A stretch of 53,408 bases of DNA, from assembly GCA_028687375.1 (NCBI GenBank), contig JAQUAG010000014.1, positions 1-53,408 of the forward strand. The letters are read 5' to 3'. The notes beneath the pieces are model-generated. The model ran no database searches, had not been told where the DNA came from, and saw only the letters and a program-made list of their open reading frames with translations. Each line of letters begins with the position of its first letter. The stretch's first letter is position 1. Source of the DNA: Arcobacteraceae bacterium. Lineage in GTDB: Bacteria; Campylobacterota; Campylobacteria; Campylobacterales; Arcobacteraceae. A program made the position numbers and the translations under genes. Shown here one piece after another: positions 27,173 through 35,432 of this stretch.

Positions 27173-29518
27173 ATGTTAAGTTCAAAATTCAAGAAAATAT
27201 TAGCCAGTACTTTTGTAGGTGCTAGCTTACTTGCAGGATGTGGTGGTGGAAGTAGTTCTACTGATACAACATCTTCAACTACTGGTACAATTGTAGACCC
27301 TTATATAGTTGGTGCTATCCTTTGTGAAGATGTAAATAGAAGTGGCACTTGCGATAGTGAAGAGCAACTCTCAACTGCTTCAACGGTAACTGGACAATTT
27401 ACTTTTTCTTCTCCACTTACAGCTGGTAGCCATATCATAGTTAAAACTCAAGGGCTTCATAATGGAATCACTTATGATTTAAATATCTCTGGTGTTGTTG
27501 ACAGTGGAGGAGATATAGAGGTTGTTTCACCTATTACAACCCTTGAAGCAAAAGGTTTAACAAAAGCTCAAATTGTTACACTCCTTTCAAATGCTGGACT
27601 AAGTGGATTAAGTGAAACTGATATCTCTAGTGATCCAATGGCAGGACTTAGTGGACAAACGTCAGTAACAGATGCTCAACTTAAAAAACTCCAAGCTTCA
27701 CTTGCTACTTATGGACTTTTAAAGATTATAGATAGTTCAAATGAGATTAAAGCTATGAATTCATCTCAATTAGTGTCGAGTACTGCTGTACAACAAATCA
27801 CAACAGCTATGGTAACTGCGATGACAAATAATCTCAACCAAACTACTTTTACTAATATTAAAACTACCATGGATGGAGTTAGAGCAACTGCAAATAATTA
27901 TTATGCAGGAGCTGGAAGTTATATTCCAAATGTTACAACTGATGTAATTATCAAAACAGCTGTAACTGTTATGAATAGAATTGTAGAAGCTGGATATAAG
28001 AAGTGTAATGAAACAGATGGCAATGTAACACTTGCTATTGCAGAAGCAAATAGTGTAGCAGCAACAGTAGTAAGCCAAATTGATACAATTGCAAAATATT
28101 ATTATGGATTAGAAAATAAAACCAAACTATCTACTATTCCATCAAACTTTCAGAGTTTAATCCCTTCTGAAATACAAACAGGTGTTAATAACACAGCTGG
28201 AATATTTGTTTTAAATGAGGAAAATCAAATAGCAACAAAACAAACAACCAAATTAAAAAATTTATGGGATTATGTTGAATTAAATGGTGGAGATTTAGGA
28301 GATAGTATAATAACAGCTCATAAGTTAGCATCAATTGTATCCTCTTTGAAAATAACAAATGAAGCAAATGTGACTAAAACATATACTTTTCCAACGAATC
28401 AATGGGATTGTGATATAAATGTTTCATCTATAAGTGATGGAAAAAATAAATTATCTATTATTTTGTCAAATGGAGATGAAAATTATTTGTATTTTTATAA
28501 AGGTTCATATGATGCAAATGATGATAATCAATCTTTAAAAGGGGATACAAACTATTATTTTAACAACATCAAAGCTGGTGGAAATGTAGCAAATGATATG
28601 TTTGTAATGGTTGAAAATTTTAATGATGCAAATAGAAGTGATGATGATAGATGGATTTATATGCTACCAGATAATAATCAAATATCTGTTACAAATTTAA
28701 AATCTACAGGTGGATATAGAGTAACTTCTATAAATTATGAGCAATATATTGTCGCAAATACGAATGCAAATAATGCGGGGCAAGATATCACAACTACTTC
28801 TTCAATTGACGTACGAAAATTTGTAACTGGACAAAGTATCACTGGAACATTGAAAAAACTTGATGCAAATAATACAGAAGTTCCATTTACTTTATCTGAC
28901 CTAGGAACAGAATCTATTTGGCTTCATGCTCATTATGCACATCCAACTGCTACTTATACTGCAACTTGTAAAGTAGGGAGTAATCATTGTAGTGAAGATA
29001 GCTCTGGAAATGTTTGGATAGCTGCTCAAGATGTTCATTTGAGTTTAGATGAATATCAATATCAAAGTGGAAATTATAATCTGGAAACTGGAGTTTATAG
29101 TATCAATAACTTAGCTCAAAATATAGCGTATACTCTTTTAGCTTTTTGGAAAGAGAAAGATATTTTAGGATGGGAATATAATGTTGCAACACCAACAGAT
29201 AATAATATTGTATTAAGTGGTAAAACAAAAGATGTTAATGGAACTTTAATAGATTATACTCATATAAGAATTGTAAGAAAAACAACATTTTCAGGACAAC
29301 CATACTACTCTTATTCTCCTATAACAACAAAAGATAGTAATAATTTTTTCAGTATTAATTACCATTTTGATACATCAAATACTTTAAGTTATCTTATCTA
29401 TGGTAATGAAAATTCTACTTTAGATTTTGATTCTACTTGTGGAATTAATGGAAATGGGCAGTGTAGAGCAATAACAATTGATAATAATTTAGAGAATATT
29501 GTAATAAATGATCGATAA
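27173..29518 (+). CDS. Large predicted lipoprotein, 781 aa, unknown function
   Basis: The signal sequence ends in LLAGC with lipidation Cys23, then a Gly/Ser/Thr spacer. Near residues 48-60 is CEDVNRSGTCDSEE, an Asp/Asn-rich loop like the calcium-binding DxNxDG type, inside what looks like a carboxypeptidase-regulatory or surface-protein domain (VTGQFTFSSPLTAGSHIIVK). The centre is helical and Thr-rich; the C-terminal half is beta-rich with NGNGQCRAI near the end. Several Cys pairs suggest disulfides. A good AAGGAG ribosome site lies upstream and a strong terminator follows. It is likely a surface-exposed or periplasmic protein; I do not recognise a named family. Confidence 0.85.
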   Translation: MLSSKFKKILASTFVGASLLAGCGGGSSSTDTTSSTTGTIVDPYIVGAILCEDVNRSGTCDSEEQLSTASTVTGQFTFSSPLTAGSHIIVKTQGLHNGITYDLNISGVVDSGGDIEVVSPITTLEAKGLTKAQIVTLLSNAGLSGLSETDISSDPMAGLSGQTSVTDAQLKKLQASLATYGLLKIIDSSNEIKAMNSSQLVSSTAVQQITTAMVTAMTNNLNQTTFTNIKTTMDGVRATANNYYAGAGSYIPNVTTDVIIKTAVTVMNRIVEAGYKKCNETDGNVTLAIAEANSVAATVVSQIDTIAKYYYGLENKTKLSTIPSNFQSLIPSEIQTGVNNTAGIFVLNEENQIATKQTTKLKNLWDYVELNGGDLGDSIITAHKLASIVSSLKITNEANVTKTYTFPTNQWDCDINVSSISDGKNKLSIILSNGDENYLYFYKGSYDANDDNQSLKGDTNYYFNNIKAGGNVANDMFVMVENFNDANRSDDDRWIYMLPDNNQISVTNLKSTGGYRVTSINYEQYIVANTNANNAGQDITTTSSIDVRKFVTGQSITGTLKKLDANNTEVPFTLSDLGTESIWLHAHYAHPTATYTATCKVGSNHCSEDSSGNVWIAAQDVHLSLDEYQYQSGNYNLETGVYSINNLAQNIAYTLLAFWKEKDILGWEYNVATPTDNNIVLSGKTKDVNGTLIDYTHIRIVRKTTFSGQPYYSYSPITTKDSNNFFSINYHFDTSNTLSYLIYGNENSTLDFDSTCGINGNGQCRAITIDNNLENIVINDR

Positions 29519-29547
29519 GAATTAATTGTAATATGTATGAAAGCAAT

Positions 29548-29579
29548 AAAAAAGGTAGGCTTTAAAACCTACCTTTTTT
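29548..29579. terminator. Strong bidirectional intrinsic terminator
   Basis: AAAAAAGGTAGG and CCTACCTTTTTT form a 12-bp stem around an 8-nt loop with an A-run before and a T-run after. It sits between the convergent lipoprotein and pyrC genes and can serve both. Confidence 0.9.
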
Positions 29580-29595
29580 GATTTCCAAAGGAAAA

Positions 29596-30609
29596 TTAAT
29601 TTTCTAAACTCCATTTTATAGTTTCCCCACTATACATAGGAACTACAACTTCTCCAAAAGCTTCATATTGATTTGGTACTATAAAATCTTTTTTTACTAA
29701 TTTGATAGCTTTAGAAGATGGGGTAAGCCCATAAATATTAATAGCATTTTGACTTACGAATTTACTTAAATTTTCAAGCTTTCCATGTGTTTCAAACAGT
29801 TCAACTAAAACTTGTAAGGCAATTGGTGAAGTAAATACACCAGCAGCACATCCACAAGCCTCTTTTTTATGTTTAGGATGCGGTGCTGAGTCACTTCCAA
29901 ACATTATTTTCGGATTGCCACTTAGAGCAATATTTAATAAAGCCTCTTTATCTTCTGGTCGTTTTGCAATTGGTTTACAAAAAAGGTGAGGTTTGAGCAT
30001 CCCACCTGCAACATCATCTAAAGTTATTAGTAAGTGTTGTAAAGTGATAGTTGCATATAAATTATCATACTTTTGAACTAATTCAACTGCCTCTTTTGTA
30101 GTGATATGTTCCATTATGATTTTTAGCTTTGGAAAAGCAACTGCCAGTGCTTCATAGACACTCATAAACTCTTTTTCTCTATCCATCACAAAACCATTTG
30201 TTTCCCCATGAACACAAAGGGGAATATTTAGCTCCGCCATTGCATTAAGTGTAGGTGCAAGAGCCACTGTATCGATTACACTTACTCCCCCTTCACTATT
30301 TGTAGTGATTCCAGCTGGATACAATTTAATAGCACTAATCTCATCTTTAACATCTTCTAAAAACTCTTTGGTATAAGGTTTAAAAAAGAGTGTCATAAAA
30401 GGGGTAAAATCGTCACTTCCAATAGCTTCTAATATCCTATTTTTATAAGCAACTACCGCCTCTTTTGTCTCAACTGGAGGGACAAGATTTGGCATAATAA
30501 TTCCACCAGCAAAAGTATGTGAACTTAATGGTGCTACAAGTTTAAGCATATCTCCATCTCTTAAATGAATATGCATATCAAATGGCGATGTTAGTGTGAT
30601 TTTTTCCAT
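29596..30609 (-). CDS. pyrC: Dihydroorotase
   Basis: A 337-residue zinc enzyme of pyrimidine synthesis that closes carbamoyl-aspartate to dihydroorotate. The metal motif MHIHLRD carries His13 and His15, and the metal-binding loop includes VHGE and MEHITT. MFGSDSAPHPKHKKE holds the catalytic Asp. Length and motifs fit the type II (E. coli-like) class. The upstream 231 nt contain small hairpins and a palindromic element, listed separately. Confidence 0.96.
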   Translation of the reverse strand: MEKITLTSPFDMHIHLRDGDMLKLVAPLSSHTFAGGIIMPNLVPPVETKEAVVAYKNRILEAIGSDDFTPFMTLFFKPYTKEFLEDVKDEISAIKLYPAGITTNSEGGVSVIDTVALAPTLNAMAELNIPLCVHGETNGFVMDREKEFMSVYEALAVAFPKLKIIMEHITTKEAVELVQKYDNLYATITLQHLLITLDDVAGGMLKPHLFCKPIAKRPEDKEALLNIALSGNPKIMFGSDSAPHPKHKKEACGCAAGVFTSPIALQVLVELFETHGKLENLSKFVSQNAINIYGLTPSSKAIKLVKKDFIVPNQYEAFGEVVVPMYSGETIKWSLEN

Positions 30610-30647
30610 TTTTTTCCTTTACATTTTAGTTTTTTGAAATTCCGTAA

Positions 30648-30698
30648 AGCTGACTTTAGTCGGCTGATTATTCAGAAAAATAACCAGTTGAAACCGGT
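30648..30698 (-). promoter_or_regulatory. Tandem GC-rich hairpins in the pyrC leader
   Basis: Two compact hairpins, 30648-30665 (AGCTGACT / AGTCGGCT) and 30683-30698 (ACCAGTT / AACCGGT, one mismatch), lie 39-89 nt before the pyrC start. They are more GC-rich than their surroundings. A smaller CTGA/TCAG stem lies between them. They could control pyrC or belong to a repeat; no known riboswitch pattern was recognised. Confidence 0.35.
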
Positions 30699-30727
30699 GT
30701 TACAAAAATATCAGTTTTCTACAATGC

Positions 30728-30839
30728 TTCTATTTCAAACCAATAATTTTTAGTTTAGTGCTAGTACAAGGCGGTGAGTATTGAAGTTTACTCTTGTAAA
30801 TAAAATACTCACCAACGAAGTAATAGTGCTGAAATAGAA
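30728..30839. repeat. 112-bp palindromic element with 10-bp terminal inverted repeats
   Basis: TTCTATTTCA (30728-30737) and TGAAATAGAA (30830-30839) are perfect terminal inverted repeats. Inside, GGTGAGTAT pairs with ATACTCACC, and the loop holds a further TTTAC/GTAAA stem. The right end touches the tkt stop codon. No gene is inside. The layout is that of a small non-autonomous mobile element or dispersed palindromic repeat, but only one copy is in this window. Confidence 0.6.
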
Positions 30840-30840
30840 A

Positions 30841-32787
30841 TTATCCTACAAGCTTAACTATAGTTGTTTTTAACTTATCTTGCGTGAAACCGTAAAGTTC
30901 AAAAAGTTCCTCAGCTGGTCCACTTTGTCCAAATGTATTTATTCCTACAAACTCATCAGCAAATTTATACCACTCCATAGAGTTAGACATCTCAACTGCT
31001 ATTTTTTTAGTATTTGGCAAAATAATACTATCGATATACTCTTTTGGTTGCTCACATAAAAGGTCAAAACAAGGGACACTTACAATATTACAAACGATTC
31101 CAAATTCACTTTCAAGATGACATGCTGTTTGTAAACAAAGCATCACTTCACTTCCACTTGCCATCAAAGTTACAGTTGCATTTTCTCTTGCTTTTAAAAG
31201 ATATCCACCATTTTCAACATCTCCTATTTCTCTTTTGTTTTTAAGAGTTTGGAGTTTTTGTCTAGTAAGGACAAATCCAGTTGGAGCATTCATAGTGAGT
31301 GCTTTTTCCCAACATTTGATATTTTCACTTGCATCTGCTGGTCTAAATGTATAAAAGTTTGGCATCGCTCTAAATTGGCTTAGTTGCTCGATTGGTTGGT
31401 GTGTTGCTCCATCTTCCCCAACACCTATACTATCATGTGTCCAGATGAAATGTTGTGGGATATGACTAAGAGCTGCCACCCTTGCAGCTGGTTTTAGATA
31501 ATCACTAAAGATAAAGAAAGTCGCACTGTAAACCCTAAAAAGCCCATAGATATTCATAGCATTACAGATTGCTGCCATTGAATGCTCTTTGATACCAAAA
31601 TGGATGTTTCTTCCTTTTGGAAAATCTCCAAGCCCCATAAGTTCAGTTTTATTTGATGGAGCAAGGTCTGCACTTCCACCTAAAAATGAAGGAACTGCTT
31701 TAGCGATAGCATTTAAGATTTTATGGTTACTATCTCTTGTAGCAATTTGCTCATCCTCTTTAAATTCTGGATAAACAACTTTGCTATAATCAGGGTTTAA
31801 AAGTGCTTGTAAAGTTACATTTTGTTCAACTTCTGGTAAATCTTTCGCCACCATTTTATCCCAAGCTTTGCTTAATAATTCTCCAGATTCTGTTTTATCA
31901 AATGCTTTTTTAACATCTTCAGGTACTACAAAAGTTGCTTCTGGGTCAAATCCAGCTTTGATTTTAGAAGCCTTTATTTCATCACTTCCAAGTGGAGCTC
32001 CGTGTGTATGATGACTCCCCTCTAAAGTTGCAGCTCCACGACCTATTTTTGTTTTAGCAATGATTATTGTTGGTTTATCACTATTTCTTGAAGTCGTTAA
32101 AGCATTTTCAATCTCTTCAAAATTGTGACCATCAATTTTTATCACATCAAAGCCAACTGCTTGAAATCGTAAAGCAACATCTTCACTCCAAGCGATACTA
32201 ATATCACCTTCGATTGAGATATCATTGCTATCATAGATAAGTGTAAAATTTGAAACTTTTTGATGTCCTAAAGTTGCAATTGCTTCGTAAGAGATACCTT
32301 CTTGTAAATCTCCATCACCACATAAACAATAAACATGATGGTCAATCACTTTTGCCATTGGAGTATTTAAACAATGTTTAGCATACTCACTCGCAAGTGC
32401 AAATCCAACAGCGTTTGCTATCCCCTGCCCTAGTGGTCCAGTTGTTATTTCAACTCCGTGAGTATGTTTGTATTCAGGATGTCCTGGCGTCTTGCTACCT
32501 ACTTGTCTAAAAGCTTTTAAATCGTCTAAAGTTACATCAAATCCCCAAAGGTGTAATAATGAATAGACTAAAGAACTTGCATGTCCTCCACTAAAAACCA
32601 ATCTATCTCTATTTAACCAAGTAGAATCTTTTGGATTAATTTTAAGATGTTTGCTTAAAACTGTTGCTATGTCAGCCAGTCCCATTGGAGCACCTGGGTG
32701 TCCACTATTTGCTCTTTGCACCATATCAGCTGCTAAAAATCTAATCGTATCTGCTTGTTTTTTTAAGATGTTGTTTGACAATTTCAT
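30841..32787 (-). CDS. tkt: Transketolase
   Basis: A 648-residue thiamine-diphosphate enzyme of the non-oxidative pentose phosphate pathway; it moves two-carbon units between sugar phosphates. The N-terminal domain starts with DTIRFLAADMVQRANSGHPG and holds the cofactor motif GDGDLQEGISYEA. The middle domain has GIKEHSMAAICNAM and THDSIGVGEDGATHQPIEQ with the catalytic His region. Length is normal. It needs TPP, which links it loosely to the thiC locus. The palindromic element begins right after its stop. Confidence 0.97.
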   Translation of the reverse strand: MKLSNNILKKQADTIRFLAADMVQRANSGHPGAPMGLADIATVLSKHLKINPKDSTWLNRDRLVFSGGHASSLVYSLLHLWGFDVTLDDLKAFRQVGSKTPGHPEYKHTHGVEITTGPLGQGIANAVGFALASEYAKHCLNTPMAKVIDHHVYCLCGDGDLQEGISYEAIATLGHQKVSNFTLIYDSNDISIEGDISIAWSEDVALRFQAVGFDVIKIDGHNFEEIENALTTSRNSDKPTIIIAKTKIGRGAATLEGSHHTHGAPLGSDEIKASKIKAGFDPEATFVVPEDVKKAFDKTESGELLSKAWDKMVAKDLPEVEQNVTLQALLNPDYSKVVYPEFKEDEQIATRDSNHKILNAIAKAVPSFLGGSADLAPSNKTELMGLGDFPKGRNIHFGIKEHSMAAICNAMNIYGLFRVYSATFFIFSDYLKPAARVAALSHIPQHFIWTHDSIGVGEDGATHQPIEQLSQFRAMPNFYTFRPADASENIKCWEKALTMNAPTGFVLTRQKLQTLKNKREIGDVENGGYLLKARENATVTLMASGSEVMLCLQTACHLESEFGIVCNIVSVPCFDLLCEQPKEYIDSIILPNTKKIAVEMSNSMEWYKFADEFVGINTFGQSGPAEELFELYGFTQDKLKTTIVKLVG

Positions 32788-32848
32788 ATCCTAGTTTTGA
32801 ATTTTAATTTGTAAGTTTTGGGGATTATATCTTAGTTTTAGATAATCT

Positions 32849-34336
32849 TTAATTAAGGGGTATCTTTATAATAAAATTAGCCCCTCGATAGATTACATCT
32901 TCATAGGAATAATTTTCATTTACACAAAAAATCTCTCCTTCATGATGTTTTTCAATTATCTCTTTACTCATATAAAGTCCAATTCCCGTCCCCTCATCTT
33001 CTGATTTTGTTGTGAAATGTGAATCAAATACTTTTTCAATAATATCTTCAGGAATTCCCCCTGCATTATCTTTAATTGAAATATAAACAAAATTATCTTG
33101 CAAATATGTTGTAATAAAAATATATTTCTTTTCTATTTGTTTTCGTCCAAATTCGTCCCTTGCATTATTTAAAATATTAATAAACACTTGTAATAATTCT
33201 ATGTCAAAACCATATACTTTGATATCTTCAAAATTAGTAATAGTAGCTATTCCTCTATTATGAAACTTGGATTCTGTTAATTGAAAAGCTTTCATAAATA
33301 ATTCACTCAAATCAAAGGTAGTTTTAAAACTATTTTTTTTGTAAAAGTTTCTAAACATCGTCATTGTTTCACTAAGATGTAAAGCAGATTGAATAATTTG
33401 TTCTAGATTTTTTTCTAGATATTCTGTGGTTAATTGATTGAATTCTTGCTTCATCAAAGTTCCACTAGCGAGTGAAGTTATCAATGAAAGTGGCTGTTTT
33501 GATTGATGGATAATATTTTCAAGCATCTCACCCATAGTTGCCATTTTTGATTGTTGAGAGAGTAAAAGGTCTTTTTGTTCTATCTCTTCATAATGTTTTT
33601 TTCTATAATCTGTCCATAAATCAACTTTAAGAGCAAATTCTTCCACAATAAAAGGTTTTCTTATAAAATCACTTCCACCTTTTTTATAAATCTTTCTAAT
33701 CAAATCACTATCGTTAGTTCCTGAGATAACTATAACAGGTAAATCGATAAATTCTTTGTGAGATTTTATCTCTTCTAATACATCACTCCCATGTATATCA
33801 GGAAGTTCCATATCTAATGTGACAAGGTCAAACCTTCCATTTACAAGTTTTTCAAGCCCATCTTTTCCAGTTTTTGCGATAGTAACTTTATAATTTCTAG
33901 GGAGTAAAATACTTTCAATTTGTTTACAAATAAAAGTCGAATCATCAATTACTAAAATATTATGTGTTTTAACATCCTCAATATGAGCTAAAATCTTATG
34001 TAACTCTTGTATAGCATAAGAAAGGTTTTTATCTTTAATTATATAATCTAAAATACCATGATGGAACAACTCTTCTCGTAATTGTTTCTCAGTATTTCCT
34101 GTGAGGATAACAACTTTTGTATCAGATAAGCTTTGTATATTGTGGATAAGTTCGTACCCTTCACCATCAGGTAGATGTAAATCTAATATGATTAAATCAT
34201 ATTTATTTTTATTCAATATTTCAACTGCACTTATAAAATTATAAACTTGAGTACAACTATAACCCAACAATTTCAATTCATTTGCAACAATATTATTAAC
34301 AACTTTTGAATCTTCTACAATTAATATTTTTTTCAT
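32849..34336 (-). CDS. Histidine kinase with two N-terminal REC domains
   Basis: A 495-residue soluble protein. REC1 (residues 3-118) has Asp52 in LIILDLHLPDGEG; its usual Lys position reads IIKDKN, so Lys is kept. REC2 (125-240) has Asp175 in LVTLDMELPD and FIRKPFIVEE. A coiled coil leads to the kinase core: IIHQSKQPLSL with His277, then an ATPase domain with NAGGIPEDI and GTGIGLYMSKEIIEKH. There is no membrane segment, so input must come from other kinases or partners. It is transcribed alone or with the RodZ-like gene upstream. Confidence 0.92.
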   Translation of the reverse strand: MKKILIVEDSKVVNNIVANELKLLGYSCTQVYNFISAVEILNKNKYDLIILDLHLPDGEGYELIHNIQSLSDTKVVILTGNTEKQLREELFHHGILDYIIKDKNLSYAIQELHKILAHIEDVKTHNILVIDDSTFICKQIESILLPRNYKVTIAKTGKDGLEKLVNGRFDLVTLDMELPDIHGSDVLEEIKSHKEFIDLPVIVISGTNDSDLIRKIYKKGGSDFIRKPFIVEEFALKVDLWTDYRKKHYEEIEQKDLLLSQQSKMATMGEMLENIIHQSKQPLSLITSLASGTLMKQEFNQLTTEYLEKNLEQIIQSALHLSETMTMFRNFYKKNSFKTTFDLSELFMKAFQLTESKFHNRGIATITNFEDIKVYGFDIELLQVFINILNNARDEFGRKQIEKKYIFITTYLQDNFVYISIKDNAGGIPEDIIEKVFDSHFTTKSEDEGTGIGLYMSKEIIEKHHEGEIFCVNENYSYEDVIYRGANFIIKIPLN

Positions 34337-34396
34337 GGAAAGGATTATAGGAGTTGATTACTTTATAAATACTTACTTGTAATCTTTTAGTAACTT

Positions 34397-34427
34397 TTAT
34401 ATTAAGTGACAAACTCACCTAATATAA
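34397..34427 (-). terminator. Hairpin after the RodZ-like gene
   Basis: TTATATTAAGTG (34397-34408) and CACCTAATATAA (34416-34427) form a 12-bp stem with one wobble or mismatch and a 7-nt loop, 26 nt past the stop of the minus-strand gene. Confidence 0.55.
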
Positions 34428-34452
34428 GTTTATTTTATACAGTTAGACTATT

Positions 34453-35274
34453 TTAATTCCAAGCTTTTCCACCGTTTAGTGCTTTGAAATTTGTATAGCT
34501 CGTCTCTTCAATTTTCCCATCTTTACAGATAAATCTTACTCTACCCTCGTAGTTGTATTTTGTTTCATTATCTCCAACCATTAAAGATAAATAAGCCCCA
34601 TTTATTACGATGATTTGATTTTTTGTTTTATCTATCACTAACTCATCTTGCGTTGTGTAGTCTTTTTTCTTTTTTGTATCAAGATCAATTATCCCTATCC
34701 AGATTTTTCTAGTTGGGACAATTTTTATCTCTCCATCATTTTTTGAAGCAATAACAGCTGGCGTTGTTGTAGTTGGAACTGTAATGTTTTCTTCTGTTTT
34801 ATTTGTCTCCAAAGAAGTTGTATTTGAATCTTTTATGATTAGGTTTACTGGTGGTAACTCCTCAACTTTGCTTGGTGGCGAAACTTCCACCTCTGTTAAA
34901 TCATTCTTAGTGTTTAAATCGATAATAAAATTTATAAAAAAAGCCAATAATATTACAACTAAACTAGCTCCAATAGCAATGACTACTTTTTTATCTAAAG
35001 ATTTTGTCTCTTTGACTGGTTCTTCTACAACTTCCACAACAGGCTCAAGTGAATCAAAATACACAATAGCTTCAGCTCTAAATTCACTCAAATCAAGATT
35101 AAGTCTTTTTGATAATATATCGATAAAACCCATCAATTTGAATCGAGTAAAAGCTTGAAAATTTTTCTTTTTAATAGCCTCTAAATTTTCTAATGTTATA
35201 AATGTTTTGTTATAAAGCTCTTCATTGTCTATATTTTTTAAGATGTCAAAACTATTGTCCACCAAATTCTCCAT
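34453..35274 (-). CDS. Single-pass membrane protein with RodZ-like layout
   Basis: A 273-residue protein with a helical cytoplasmic N-terminus (residues 1-90; FTRFKLMGFIDILSKRLNLD looks HTH-like), one membrane helix (about 97-118), a Pro/Thr/Glu-rich periplasmic linker and a C-terminal beta domain (KIWIGIIDLDTKKKKDYTTQ onward, about 190-273). This resembles RodZ in order and size, but no diagnostic RodZ residue is visible, so the name is not given. It is divergent from topA. It may link a cytoplasmic partner to the cell envelope. Confidence 0.75.
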   Translation of the reverse strand: MENLVDNSFDILKNIDNEELYNKTFITLENLEAIKKKNFQAFTRFKLMGFIDILSKRLNLDLSEFRAEAIVYFDSLEPVVEVVEEPVKETKSLDKKVVIAIGASLVVILLAFFINFIIDLNTKNDLTEVEVSPPSKVEELPPVNLIIKDSNTTSLETNKTEENITVPTTTTPAVIASKNDGEIKIVPTRKIWIGIIDLDTKKKKDYTTQDELVIDKTKNQIIVINGAYLSLMVGDNETKYNYEGRVRFICKDGKIEETSYTNFKALNGGKAWN

Positions 35275-35432
35275 TTTTAATTGAAATAATTTAATATTTT
35301 ATCAATTATATTATTAAAAATAAGTCCGTATAAGTAAAAAATATAAATTACGGGAAAAAGGTTATCTCTAATTGAAATTAAATTTTTTTATGATACCATT
35401 TCGCTTTATTTTAAATCCACAAGGTCATCTGT

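Noticed and set aside
27770-28078. 102-aa minus-strand frame inside the large lipoprotein gene
   Set aside because: Ser/Cys/Ile-rich antisense shadow of a coding region, with no ribosome site.
30728-30839. Palindromic element as a CRISPR repeat or tRNA-like gene
   Set aside because: Only a single unit, no regularly spaced repeats, and no tRNA cloverleaf or CCA end.
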